A DNA stretch of 64,000 nt from NCBI GenBank assembly GCA_016778985.1, contig JADHOM010000009.1, forward strand, positions 1 to 64,000, in the 5' to 3' direction. Both the position numbers and the translations under genes were made by a program. Under the pieces are notes generated by a model, which worked only from the letters and a program-made list of their open reading frames with translations, did not search any database and was not told the origin of the DNA. Shown here piece after piece: positions 19,370-27,942 of this stretch (positions are counted from its first letter, which is position 1; each line of letters starts with the position of its first letter). Source of the DNA: Alphaproteobacteria bacterium (GTDB lineage Bacteria > Pseudomonadota > Alphaproteobacteria > Puniceispirillales > UBA1172).

Positions 19370-20539
19370 CTAGCGACGCGATTGCACCCATTGGGTCAGC
19401 CGATTGGCGGCTTCTGCCATGTCTTCGGTTGATCCTGCGAACGATAATCGCATCGCCAGATGACCTGCCGCATCATCAAAATCAAGCCCTGGCGTGGCCG
19501 CAATATAAAGCTCATTAAGGAATATATCTGTCAGCTCAACGCTGTTATTGCTTAAGCCGCTGGTATCGGCATAGATATAAAACCCACCTTCGGGATAAGG
19601 AAACTGACCAAGCAGCTCTTTGGGCAGGCGATCAAGCAAAAAATCACGATTGACGCGGTATCTTTCTACATAGCTATCCATTTCCTGATACGTTGATGGA
19701 TCATCCAACGCCGCCGTCGCCGCAATTTGCGATAGTGTATTGGCAGAAATAAAGCAATTCTGCGCCAGTCTTTCGAGCGGATCAACCAGATCATCAGGCG
19801 CAATAACCCAGCCGATACGGTGACCTGTCATGGCAAAATATTTTGAGAATGAGTTCATCACTAACACTGATGAGGAATATTGCATGGCGCAGGTATCCGT
19901 CTTGTCAAAGCTAATGCCGTGATAAATCTCATCTGAAATGAGCCTAACACCATTAGCTTCACACCATTTACATATGGCCGCAAGCTCATCACTTGTCATG
20001 ACAACGCCTGTCGGGTTAGCCGGGCTTGCAATAATAAGCCCATCAGGAATTGGGTCTAATTGTTCTAGTGATGCCACGGTTAACCGCCAATTATCCTTGG
20101 CATTAATATCAATCAGCATGGGTTCTAACGACGCCGATAACATTAAATTGCGATAGGCGGAATACCCCGGCGAGGTCATGGCAATCTTATCACCAGCTTC
20201 AAAACAGGTCAGGAAAGCCATCATAAAGCCAAGCGATGATCCAACCGTAACCAATACCTGTTCAGGCTTGATATCCAGATCATACCAGCGCTTATAGTGC
20301 CTTGCGATAGCCTCAGTTAATTCAATCGTGCCGCGGGATAATGTATAGCCATGCGCCGACACATCATGCGTATGCTTAATCAGAGCATCAAGCGCCGCCT
20401 TTGGCGGAGGTGAAGATGGTTGCCCCATCTCAAGCCGCAATAATGGTTTTGGCAAAGCAGTCATGCGCTCTGCCTTCTCCAATACATCCATGACCATAAA
20501 GGATGGTAGTTCTGATCGAGATGAGGTACGCAAAGCCAT
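19370..20539 (-). CDS. class I/II PLP-dependent aminotransferase
   Basis: A 389-aa fold-type I aminotransferase. Landmarks: GYTLSRGTIELTEAI, the NPTG asparagine N175 (ASPANPTGVV), D203 and Y206 (SDEIYHG), the Schiff-base lysine K233 in NSFSKYFAMTG, and the substrate-carboxylate arginine in HRIGW. It belongs to the aspartate/aromatic aminotransferase-like group; the substrate cannot be told from sequence. The start has AAAGGTG upstream. It stands alone, convergent with rne and divergent from the M48 protease. Confidence 0.88.
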   Translation of the reverse strand: MALRTSSRSELPSFMVMDVLEKAERMTALPKPLLRLEMGQPSSPPPKAALDALIKHTHDVSAHGYTLSRGTIELTEAIARHYKRWYDLDIKPEQVLVTVGSSLGFMMAFLTCFEAGDKIAMTSPGYSAYRNLMLSASLEPMLIDINAKDNWRLTVASLEQLDPIPDGLIIASPANPTGVVMTSDELAAICKWCEANGVRLISDEIYHGISFDKTDTCAMQYSSSVLVMNSFSKYFAMTGHRIGWVIAPDDLVDPLERLAQNCFISANTLSQIAATAALDDPSTYQEMDSYVERYRVNRDFLLDRLPKELLGQFPYPEGGFYIYADTSGLSNNSVELTDIFLNELYIAATPGLDFDDAAGHLAMRLSFAGSTEDMAEAANRLTQWVQSRR

Positions 20540-20642
20540 AATTTCACCTTTGTTTTAAGCAATAGTATTTTATGAGATACCTATATCACCCTGTTTACAC
20601 AATATCTATCGCTTCAACGAGGAACATCAGGTAAAAATAGAT

Positions 20643-22085
20643 ATGCCGATGATAATACCTAGATTATCAACTGATTTTAAGCGGCCAATCTTATTAAAAT
20701 TGGATTGGGTAAGGCGTTTTAATGCCAAAGCGGTGCTGGGGCTGAAAGCTGGGCTAGCTATTCTGATGCTTAATATAGCGCTGAATATGGTGGTGATGGC
20801 ACCGGCTCATGCAAATATGATTCGTGACACAGAAATTGAAGATTTTCTGTTATCGCTTGCCAAACCAATGGCATCAACCGCCGGACTTGATGCCTCAGAA
20901 TTACAAATCCGAGTTATTATCGACCCTAGTTTCAATGCTTTTGTGACTGGTGAGAATACTATTTTTGTGCATAGCGGCATGATCCTTGAAGCTGATAATG
21001 TTTTTGTTGTTGCTGGCGTCCTTGCCCATGAAATTGGTCATTTAGCATCTGGCCATGTGCCAAGCCGAGGTGAAGTCATTGATCAGGCCATTTTGACCAC
21101 GATGGTTGGGGCTGTTGCCGCCATTGCGCTCAGTGCGTCTGGGCATGGTGATGCGGCGGTTGGAACGGTGATAGGCAGTAATGATCGGGCCAAACGTCAT
21201 GTCCTTAAACAGTCACGCCAAGATGAATCAGAAGCTGATCAATGGGCCATAAAATTGATGGATGATCATGGCTACCCAACGCTGCCAATGGCTAATTTGA
21301 TGACAAGATTAGCCAAACAGCGGCTACTGCCTGTCAGCCGCCAGTCAGAATATTATCAAACCCATCCCGGTGCAGGTGAACGGAGCTCGATCTTTCTCGA
21401 TCATGCCAAAAACAGCACAAATGCCTCTGCGGTTATTACCCAGCCATCGGCAAATCTAATCATGCGGTTTAATCAAGTGAAGGCAAAAATGCATGGCTGG
21501 ACAGATGCGCCAAGCCAAAGTTTATTACAAACCAGCGCACCCATCGCCTCCACTGATACGGATAGCCAATATTTACGCGCCATCGCATTGTATAGACTAA
21601 GTGATCTTGCCGGCGCCTTAGATTTAATTGACCAGCTGATTACTAATGATCCTGAAAATCCATTTTATCATGAGTTCAAGGGCGAGATATTGACATCATC
21701 AGGGCGCCCAGAGGACGCGATAGCTGCCTTTCAAGACGGGTTAAACCGACTTGATCCTAATGTTAATAAAGGTCAAATGCTGTTATCCTTGGGTCGTGCT
21801 TTTATGCATATAGGCGATGTCGACAGCCTCAATATTGCCATTCCTATATTGGAAGAAGCCAATCGGCTAGAACCTGATTGGGCATTTGTTAAGCACCAGC
21901 TTGGCATCACCTATGGCCGCACTGGCCGAGTGACTGACGCTGATATCGTGCTAGCGGAAAGAGCGCTCATGCTTGGCCATGATAATCTAGCAAAGCAATT
22001 AGCCTTAAGAGCAAAAAATAACCCTGATGCGACAGTGATTCAGAAACAATTAGCGCTAGATATTATTGCGCTCACCGACCAATAG
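20643..22085 (+). CDS. M48 metalloprotease with TPR repeats (BepA-like)
   Basis: A 480-aa exported protease-chaperone. A hydrophobic export segment (about 33-57, ending APAHA) precedes an M48 peptidase domain with HEIGH at 129-133 and the third Zn ligand in DESEADQWA. The C-terminal half (about 295-470) is made of TPR-like helical repeats. E. coli BepA of this layout acts on outer-membrane protein and LptD assembly; the same role here is inferred. Followed by a DsbA-like gene, giving a periplasmic protein-folding pair. Confidence 0.88.
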   Translation: MPMIIPRLSTDFKRPILLKLDWVRRFNAKAVLGLKAGLAILMLNIALNMVVMAPAHANMIRDTEIEDFLLSLAKPMASTAGLDASELQIRVIIDPSFNAFVTGENTIFVHSGMILEADNVFVVAGVLAHEIGHLASGHVPSRGEVIDQAILTTMVGAVAAIALSASGHGDAAVGTVIGSNDRAKRHVLKQSRQDESEADQWAIKLMDDHGYPTLPMANLMTRLAKQRLLPVSRQSEYYQTHPGAGERSSIFLDHAKNSTNASAVITQPSANLIMRFNQVKAKMHGWTDAPSQSLLQTSAPIASTDTDSQYLRAIALYRLSDLAGALDLIDQLITNDPENPFYHEFKGEILTSSGRPEDAIAAFQDGLNRLDPNVNKGQMLLSLGRAFMHIGDVDSLNIAIPILEEANRLEPDWAFVKHQLGITYGRTGRVTDADIVLAERALMLGHDNLAKQLALRAKNNPDATVIQKQLALDIIALTDQ

Positions 22086-22165
22086 CCTTTACAATAGTCT
22101 GATATAGACAGTGATCAAATATGGATAAAGCCAAAAATAATAAAACAGGTAAAGGAAAAAGCGAT

Positions 22166-22948
22166 ATGGAAAAACCATCAAGTAAAACCAAATCATCGGC
22201 AAATAGTGCGATTGGGTTTGCCCTAATCATTGGCATTATTATAGGCTTTCTCGTCGATCAAGTTGTTCCGTCGCTTAATAATAAAACAGATAACTCCACC
22301 ATTAATGCCAATATAGATACCGATCTTGATGCCACGATTGAGGCCTATATAGTTAACCATCCTGAGGCTATTGAAGCCGCCCTTATTGCCTTGAATGATG
22401 CGCGCAATCGGCAAAATGAATTACAGGCGATAAATATCCTAGCCGCAGGTGAGGATACTACTGTCATGGGAAATCCCGATGGCGATATCACTATTTATGA
22501 GTTCAGCGATTATAATTGCGGATATTGCAAACGCGCCTTTGCTGACTTGCTTGATGTGCTGGCAGAGGACGGCAATGTCAGGCTGGTGATCAAAGAATTT
22601 CCTATTCTTGCAGAAAGCTCAATAGATGCGGCGCGGCTGGCGCTGCATGCGGGTGCGCAAGCTAAGTTTGAGGATATCCATAGCGAATTGATGGATTGGC
22701 GCGGGGCTATTTCTAATGACTTGCTCACCGACCTAGCAGAAGAATATGACATCACAGGCTTTGATATTAATGACCGTAACAACGATCCGATGATGGATAT
22801 TCTCCGCCAAAACTATGCACTCGGACAGCAATTTGGCATTGATGGCACGCCGGCATTTATTATTGGCGGCAAAATCTATCCGGGGGCGATCAGCAGTAAG
22901 GATATGCTGATAGCTATTAATGAGGCAAGAAAACGCAAAAACTCGTAA
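22166..22948 (+). CDS. DsbA-family thiol:disulfide oxidoreductase, membrane-anchored
   Basis: About 260 aa: a short Lys/Ser-rich cytoplasmic lead, one membrane helix (IGFALIIGIIIGFLV), a helical stretch, and a DsbA/COG1651 thioredoxin domain. The active site is CGYC (118 and 121 from this start), and the cis-Pro loop reads GTPAFI. The frame opens at ATG 22121, but ATG 22166 has AAAGGA at 9-bp spacing. It could oxidise or isomerise disulfides of exported proteins; partner DsbB/DsbD not seen. It follows the M48 protease gene and precedes aroQ. Confidence 0.86.
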   Translation: MEKPSSKTKSSANSAIGFALIIGIIIGFLVDQVVPSLNNKTDNSTINANIDTDLDATIEAYIVNHPEAIEAALIALNDARNRQNELQAINILAAGEDTTVMGNPDGDITIYEFSDYNCGYCKRAFADLLDVLAEDGNVRLVIKEFPILAESSIDAARLALHAGAQAKFEDIHSELMDWRGAISNDLLTDLAEEYDITGFDINDRNNDPMMDILRQNYALGQQFGIDGTPAFIIGGKIYPGAISSKDMLIAINEARKRKNS

Positions 22949-23044
22949 TTCCGGCGTTGCCGAAAGGCATGTGGTGACAGGCTGATATGTTCCTGTTATA
23001 TCATGTCAGTAGATGCGATTTCTAGATAGGTAAGTACAATCGAG

Positions 23045-23497
23045 ATGGCAAAACAAGCAGTCCTTATCATAAATGGCCCTAATCTTGATCAACTCGGCAC
23101 TCGTGAGCCTGAGATTTATGGTCATATGAGCTTGGCTGACATTGAAGCTATGTGTCATGAAAGAGCAGCAGAGAACAACATTTCTATCAACTTCATGCAA
23201 TCTAATGCTGAGGATGCTATCATTGCCGCAATCCACAATGCCCGCCAAGACGGCACCAAGGCAATCATTATTAATGCCGCTGCGTTTACCCATACCTCGG
23301 TCGCTATTCGCGATGCGATGCAGATGTTTGACGGTATCCGGATCGAAGTTCATTTATCTAATGTCTTTGCCCGTGAAGCGTTTCGCCACCATTCCTATCT
23401 AGCCGATATTGCTAATGGTGTGATTTGTGGCTTTGGCGCTAATTCATATCGTCTAGCTATTGATGCTGTGGGCAATATATTACAATCAAAAGACTAA
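23045..23497 (+). CDS. aroQ: 3-dehydroquinate dehydratase, type II
   Basis: Third step of the shikimate pathway: 3-dehydroquinate to 3-dehydroshikimate. 150 aa, standard length. NGPNLDQLGTREPEIYG carries the active-site Arg/Tyr loop, INAAAFTHTSVAIRDA the substrate loop, and EVHLSNVFAREAFRHHS the catalytic His. Order aroQ-accB-accC is common in proteobacteria, and accB starts 19 bp downstream, so the three genes are likely one operon. Chorismate synthase for the same pathway is at 53297. Confidence 0.95.
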   Translation: MAKQAVLIINGPNLDQLGTREPEIYGHMSLADIEAMCHERAAENNISINFMQSNAEDAIIAAIHNARQDGTKAIIINAAAFTHTSVAIRDAMQMFDGIRIEVHLSNVFAREAFRHHSYLADIANGVICGFGANSYRLAIDAVGNILQSKD

Positions 23498-23516
23498 AAT
23501 AAGGAGCAGGGTTAAG

Positions 23517-24023
23517 ATGAGCAAAGCACCCCAAAAGACATCAGATGCCGTTGATGAGAGAGTTCGTCTGATTCGTGAATTAGCTAAGGTCATGGAAGAT
23601 ACTGGATTGGTTGAGATTGACCTTGAAGATGATAATGTGTCTGTTCATCTATCCAAAACTGGCACGATGGCACCGGCGCAAATGATGTCGCCTATGATGG
23701 CGGCGCCTGCCCCAGCGGCTCCGCATTCTGCCGCCGCACCAACGCCTTTTGAGACAGCAAAAGCCGCTGCAGCTGATAAATCTGTGCCAGATAATGCTAT
23801 TACCTCACCAATGGTCGGAACCGCCTATCTAGCCCCTGAACCGGGGGCAGCGGTATTTATCAAAGAAGGTGATAATATCAAGGCCGGCCAGACGCTTTTG
23901 ATTATCGAGGCGATGAAAGTTATGAATCCTATCACCGCGCCATCCGCCGGCACTGTCCGCCAGATTCTAGTCGATGATGGACAGCCTGTTGAGTTTGGTG
24001 AGCCATTAGTTGTAATTGATTAA
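23517..24023 (+). CDS. accB: acetyl-CoA carboxylase biotin carboxyl carrier protein
   Basis: Carries the biotin that shuttles CO2 in the first step of fatty-acid synthesis. 168 aa: an N-terminal dimerisation region (VRLIRELAKVMEDTGLVEI), an Ala/Pro/Met-rich flexible linker (about 55-90), and a biotinyl domain with the biotin lysine in EAMKVMNPI. The frame continues upstream to 23460, but ATG 23517 has AAGGAG and fits the family start. Confidence 0.95.
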   Translation: MSKAPQKTSDAVDERVRLIRELAKVMEDTGLVEIDLEDDNVSVHLSKTGTMAPAQMMSPMMAAPAPAAPHSAAAPTPFETAKAAAADKSVPDNAITSPMVGTAYLAPEPGAAVFIKEGDNIKAGQTLLIIEAMKVMNPITAPSAGTVRQILVDDGQPVEFGEPLVVID

Positions 24024-24061
24024 AATAATCAGGCCGTGTGCAAATGGCAGGAGGGGTGAAT

Positions 24062-25414
24062 ATGTTCAATAAAGTGCTGATTGCAAATCGCGGTGATGTT
24101 GCTTTGCGCGTGTTGCGTGCATGTCAGGATTTAGGCATAGCCACTGTTGCTGTTCATTCGACGGCAGATACCGACGCTATGCATGTGCGGCTTGCGGACG
24201 AGTCTGTCTGTATTGGTGAGCCTGCATCCGCCAAATCTTACTTGAATATTCCTGCGCTGATTACCGCCGCGACGATTACTGGCGCTGATGCCATTCATCC
24301 CGGGGTTGGCTTTTTATCTGAAAATGCTGATTTTGCTAATGTTGTCGATGCACATGGGCTGACCTTTATCGGCCCTCATATTGATCATATTGTGTCGATG
24401 GGGGATAAGGTTGAGGCGAAGCGCACCGCCGCTGCCTCTGGCCTGCCTTTAGTCCCCGGCTCTGATGGCGCGATAGCTAGCCTTGATGAGGCAAAAATGG
24501 CTGCTGAGCAAACGGGATATCCGGTGCTGATCAAGGCCGCATCTGGTGGTGGTGGGCGCGGCATGAAAGTGGCAGAGAGTGCCGAGCAAATATCCGAAGC
24601 CTATTCCTCCGCCCGCAGTGAGGCCAAGGCCGCCTTTGGTGATGATACTGTGTATTTAGAACGCTATCTGGGCAATCCGCGCCATATTGAGGTACAGATT
24701 GTTGCCGATAGCCAAGGTAATGTTGTCCATCTGGGTGAACGCGAATGTTCGGTTCAGCGCCGCCATCAAAAATTACTTGAAGAAGCGCCATCACCTGTCT
24801 TGACCGACAAAGAACGCCAGCATATCGGCAAGATTGCCGCCGATGCCGCACGCGCCATGGGTTATCTGGGGCTGGGGACGATGGAGTTTCTCTATGAGAA
24901 TGGTGAGTTTTTCTTTATCGAAATGAATACGCGGTTGCAGGTTGAACACCCTATCACCGAGGCCATTACCGGAATTGATCTGGTGGTTGAGCAGATCCGT
25001 ATTGCCGCCGGCATGCCGTTATCCTTTAGCCAAGAGGATGTGACGTTCAAAGGTCATGCGATCGAATGTCGGATTAATGCCGAACATCCGACCAGCTTTA
25101 TGCCGACGCCGGGAACAGTTGAAAACTTTCATGCGCCGGGCGGCCCTGGCGTTCGCGTTGACAGCTTTCTCTATTCAGGCTACCGCATCCCGCCACATTA
25201 TGACAGTTTGATTGCCAAGCTGATTGTTCATGGTGATACAAGAGAGCATTGTCTTGCCCGCTTGAGACGTGCCCTTGATGAGACGATTATTGCGCCGATG
25301 CCGACCTCGCTTGATCTGCATCGCTTGCTTGTTAATGATCCCCAGATCAGGTCTGGCGACTATTCTATCCGTTGGCTCGAAGAGACGTTCCTGCCTAATC
25401 TTGATCAAGAGTAA
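24062..25414 (+). CDS. accC: biotin carboxylase subunit of acetyl-CoA carboxylase
   Basis: ATP-grasp enzyme that carboxylates AccB biotin. 450 aa, standard. Begins MFNKVLIANRGDVALRVLRA (the usual Glu of NRGE is Asp), with the glycine-rich loop KAASGGGGRGMK, ECSVQRRHQK, and the metal/biotin site EMNTRLQVEHP. ATG 24062 follows GGAGGGG, better than the upstream in-frame start at 24038. Co-transcribed with accB. Confidence 0.96.
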   Translation: MFNKVLIANRGDVALRVLRACQDLGIATVAVHSTADTDAMHVRLADESVCIGEPASAKSYLNIPALITAATITGADAIHPGVGFLSENADFANVVDAHGLTFIGPHIDHIVSMGDKVEAKRTAAASGLPLVPGSDGAIASLDEAKMAAEQTGYPVLIKAASGGGGRGMKVAESAEQISEAYSSARSEAKAAFGDDTVYLERYLGNPRHIEVQIVADSQGNVVHLGERECSVQRRHQKLLEEAPSPVLTDKERQHIGKIAADAARAMGYLGLGTMEFLYENGEFFFIEMNTRLQVEHPITEAITGIDLVVEQIRIAAGMPLSFSQEDVTFKGHAIECRINAEHPTSFMPTPGTVENFHAPGGPGVRVDSFLYSGYRIPPHYDSLIAKLIVHGDTREHCLARLRRALDETIIAPMPTSLDLHRLLVNDPQIRSGDYSIRWLEETFLPNLDQE

Positions 25415-25470
25415 TCATGACTCAAAACCATGCCACTTGCCCTGTTGACGCTGAGCAGGCAAGATAGGCT

Positions 25471-26208
25471 ATGTATCATTTTTCGCCCGAAACGCTGATC
25501 AAATCGTATGCGATAGGGGTTTTCCCCATGGCTGAGCGCCATGATGATGAGCGTATCTTTTTTGTTGATCCTGAACAGCGCGGCATTATTCCGTTACACC
25601 CGCCACGGCTCAATAAGTCTATGCGCAGGCTGATCCGGACTTCGCCGTATCGGGTGACGGTTAACCACGCCTTTGCTGATGTGATTGATGGCTGTCGGGA
25701 GATTACGGTCAGTCGGCCAGATAGCTGGATCAATCCGCCGATCAGACAGCTTTATCTGGCGCTGCATAGGCTCGGCTTTGCCCATTCGATTGAGGTCTGG
25801 GATGATCAGGGTAGCGGAACAGATGCCAGATTGGCTAAGGGCGCGGGTTCGGATGAGGATGCGGGTGCGGATGCGGTTACAGATGGCGCGTCTAAACTGG
25901 TAGGCGGAGTTTATGGCGTTGCCTTGGCTGGCGCGTTTTTTGGTGAGTCGATGTTTAGCCGTGTCAGCAATGGCTCAAAGCTGGCGCTGTTGCATCTGAT
26001 TGCCAGATTGCGGCATGGCGGTTTTGTTCTGCTGGATACGCAGTTTTTGAACCCGCATCTCGTGCAATTCGGTTGCCATGAGATTAGCCGTGATACATTT
26101 CAGGAAAGATTGCAACATGCGCTGACCGTCACCGCGCAGCTGCCCCAAGACGATGACCCGCAAGCCATGCTCGCTCAGCTACTGCAGGACAGCACCGTGA
26201 TGTCATAG
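25471..26208 (+). CDS. aat: leucyl/phenylalanyl-tRNA-protein transferase
   Basis: Adds Leu or Phe to N-terminal Arg/Lys of proteins, creating N-end-rule degrons that ClpS passes to ClpAP (clpS-clpA are at 33443-36173). 245 aa; the core is clear from FSPETLIKSYAIGVFPMAE, the catalytic region SRPDSWINPP, and GGVYGVALAGAFFGESMFS. Residues about 112-142 are an extra Gly/Ala/Asp-rich loop absent from typical members, coded by GCGGGT/GCGGAT-type repeats. The 3' end overlaps the convergent DUF2155 gene by 34 bp. Confidence 0.94.
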   Translation: MYHFSPETLIKSYAIGVFPMAERHDDERIFFVDPEQRGIIPLHPPRLNKSMRRLIRTSPYRVTVNHAFADVIDGCREITVSRPDSWINPPIRQLYLALHRLGFAHSIEVWDDQGSGTDARLAKGAGSDEDAGADAVTDGASKLVGGVYGVALAGAFFGESMFSRVSNGSKLALLHLIARLRHGGFVLLDTQFLNPHLVQFGCHEISRDTFQERLQHALTVTAQLPQDDDPQAMLAQLLQDSTVMS

Positions 26209-26591
26209 ACCGGATGCTCAAGCCCGCTTATTGCCGGCGATGAGGCAAACATCCAGCCCGAAAAGATAGGGCGTTCAGTGACCCGCCCATCATAATCCAC
26301 CGCTCTGATTTCCAGCAAGGCGGCGTGATCTGGCGGCTGATCCGGGGGGCGGTAATTGCACGAATGAACATATAGCTCAAGCGTGCCAAACCGTGTTGCC
26401 AAGCCAATCGGCACATCTAGCGTCGCTATGCGGGCGGTGATTTTATCAAGGGTTTGAAGCCGCGCCCGCTCACCTTTAAGCCAGTTACCATCAGCAAGGC
26501 TCTGATTAATAGGCAGGCCACCGCCAATAATACCAACGCTAATCATAAGGATCAAAAATAGACAGATAACATCCGAGCTAAGACGCCGCAT
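26175..26591 (-). CDS. DUF2155 domain protein, exported
   Basis: A 138-aa protein with an N-terminal signal or anchor (LFLILMISVGIIGG) and a DUF2155 domain: AKITARIATLDVPIG-like start (here ITARIATLDVPIG), LELYVHSCNYRPP, IFSGWMFASSPAISGLEHPVYDITVLSC. Two conserved cysteines could form a disulfide. Function unknown; it is widely conserved next to aat and NDUFA12-family genes in alphaproteobacteria. Three bases separate it from the upstream mlaD stop. Confidence 0.88.
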   Translation of the reverse strand: MRRLSSDVICLFLILMISVGIIGGGLPINQSLADGNWLKGERARLQTLDKITARIATLDVPIGLATRFGTLELYVHSCNYRPPDQPPDHAALLEIRAVDYDGRVTERPIFSGWMFASSPAISGLEHPVYDITVLSCSS

Positions 26592-26594
26592 AAG

Positions 26595-27044
26595 TTATTG
26601 TCCTGATTGGCCGTCGCTAAATATAGCCTTGCCAATCATATCGGTCAGATTAACCGGATCAAGCGTGTTGTAAAACACATGGCCTTCGGCAATCGTATCC
26701 AATGAAATGCCCGGCACAATGTCAATATGACTGCCGCCAAGAAGCGAGGTTGATGAGACACGAATAACGCTGTCATCGGGGATGGCATAGGCGGGATCAA
26801 TATCCATAACGACCCTGGCCTCAAACAGATCAGGGTCGAGGCGGGTTGCCGCTACACTGCCGATCGCGATGCCAGAGATGCGAACATCATCACCAGTTTT
26901 CAGATCACCAATTTTGCCGAACACTGCCTCAACCGATATGCTTTCACCAGATTGAAAATTAGTGAATGATAATGCGAGCCATAAAAAGGCACCGGCAATG
27001 ATTAATACCACCGCACCCATCACCATTTCTATGGTATTCCGCAT
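26595..27044 (-). CDS. mlaD: MlaD-like MCE-domain lipid transport protein
   Basis: A 149-aa protein with one N-terminal helix (MVMGAVVLIIAGAFLWLAL) and a single MCE/MlaD domain (about 38-115; FGKIGDLKTGDDVRISGIAIG, STSLLGGSHIDIVPG). In E. coli MlaD forms a hexameric ring on the MlaFEB transporter, moving phospholipids. The mlaE/mlaF genes are not in the window, so the gene is separated from its partners. It lies between the NDUFA12-family gene (5 bp upstream) and DUF2155. Confidence 0.9.
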   Translation of the reverse strand: MRNTIEMVMGAVVLIIAGAFLWLALSFTNFQSGESISVEAVFGKIGDLKTGDDVRISGIAIGSVAATRLDPDLFEARVVMDIDPAYAIPDDSVIRVSSTSLLGGSHIDIVPGISLDTIAEGHVFYNTLDPVNLTDMIGKAIFSDGQSGQ

Positions 27045-27049
27045 CAGCT

Positions 27050-27406
27050 TTACTCCGGCTTCCAGGGTTGATAGTCACCAGTTGCCTTGCGCCGTTTGCC
27101 AAGTCGCAATAAATGACCCGCTGGTTTATAGGCATAGACGGTTCCGGTGAGATTAGGCTGATGCGGCAATTGCCACGAATGTTTGGTATAGCCTTCAGAC
27201 GGTGGCGGCGACGCCTCTGTGTGATGCAGCCAGCCATGCCAATCCGCAGGGACTTTGCTAGCCTCCGCCTTACCATTAAAAATGACATAGCGGCTTTTGC
27301 GGCCGTGGCTACGCGGTTTCTTGCTTTCGTAATAGCGATTACCAAACTCATCATCGCCCACAAGTTTTGCAGTCAGGCGTATATTCAATCGGGTGAGCCA
27401 ATGCAT
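27050..27406 (-). CDS. NDUFA12-family complex I accessory subunit
   Basis: 118 aa from ATG 27406. The alphaproteobacterial/mitochondrial NDUFA12 signature is clear: LVGDDEFGNRYYE, RYVIFNGKAEASKVPADWHGWLHHT, PLP-like W/Y-rich middle and a basic C terminus (LRLGKRRKATGDYQPWKPE). In mitochondria and Paracoccus the homologue is an accessory subunit of NADH:ubiquinone oxidoreductase. The frame stays open to 27529, but the 41 extra residues do not look like the family. No strong ribosome-binding site was found. Confidence 0.88.
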   Translation of the reverse strand: MHWLTRLNIRLTAKLVGDDEFGNRYYESKKPRSHGRKSRYVIFNGKAEASKVPADWHGWLHHTEASPPPSEGYTKHSWQLPHQPNLTGTVYAYKPAGHLLRLGKRRKATGDYQPWKPE

Positions 27407-27942
27407 AGCGATATTAAACCTTATCTCAAAAAAATGATTATGTTCTATTGATAACGGATATTCTTTCCCCGTGCAATAATTCATCATGCAATAATTCCCC
27501 GTGCCATCAATGCTGATGCTAACGATCATAAGGATAGTATTTGTGACAGGCTATGACGTGACCAATTGTCTCTGCCGAGGGGTCATTTAGCATCATCAAT
27601 GACCAACATGAGACCAATATGCACCCTAGAAAGCTTCAACATAACCCCAGAATGGATGAGAAAGTCAAAATCAAATTGAGTATTTTTCGCGCATTAGTTG
27701 TGGTAAGGATTTGCTCTCAACCTCTGATTCACATGAGCATGAAGCCAGAGCAGGTTTTCATCCAGTCAACCCACTTTTTTTTTATTATGGCAACATTTTG
27801 ATATTGCGCTCGACCACCAACATCATGTAGTTTGTATCCAGTAGAATACAACATATTGTTAAATAAGGCTGACGCGCGGAAAACAAAATCCTTCGTGCCG
27901 ACATTCTTTTTTGTAAACGTATTATTAACAAGGATATAACAA
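27407..27942. other. intergenic region upstream of nrdJ
   Basis: About 536 bp between the divergent NDUFA12 gene and nrdJ with no supported gene. Near nrdJ there is TTGTAT...ATACAA (27832-27837 and 27846-27851, 8-nt loop) and AACA-TAT-TGTT (27850-27860), side by side. They are in the right place for a regulator such as NrdR but do not clearly match its box. A T9 run lies at about 27774-27782. I found no B12-box (GCCACTG) supporting a cobalamin riboswitch. Confidence 0.4.

Noticed and set aside
27530-27942. Cobalamin riboswitch before nrdJ
   Set aside because: No B12 box or recognisable core was found; cannot exclude a diverged one without a covariance search.
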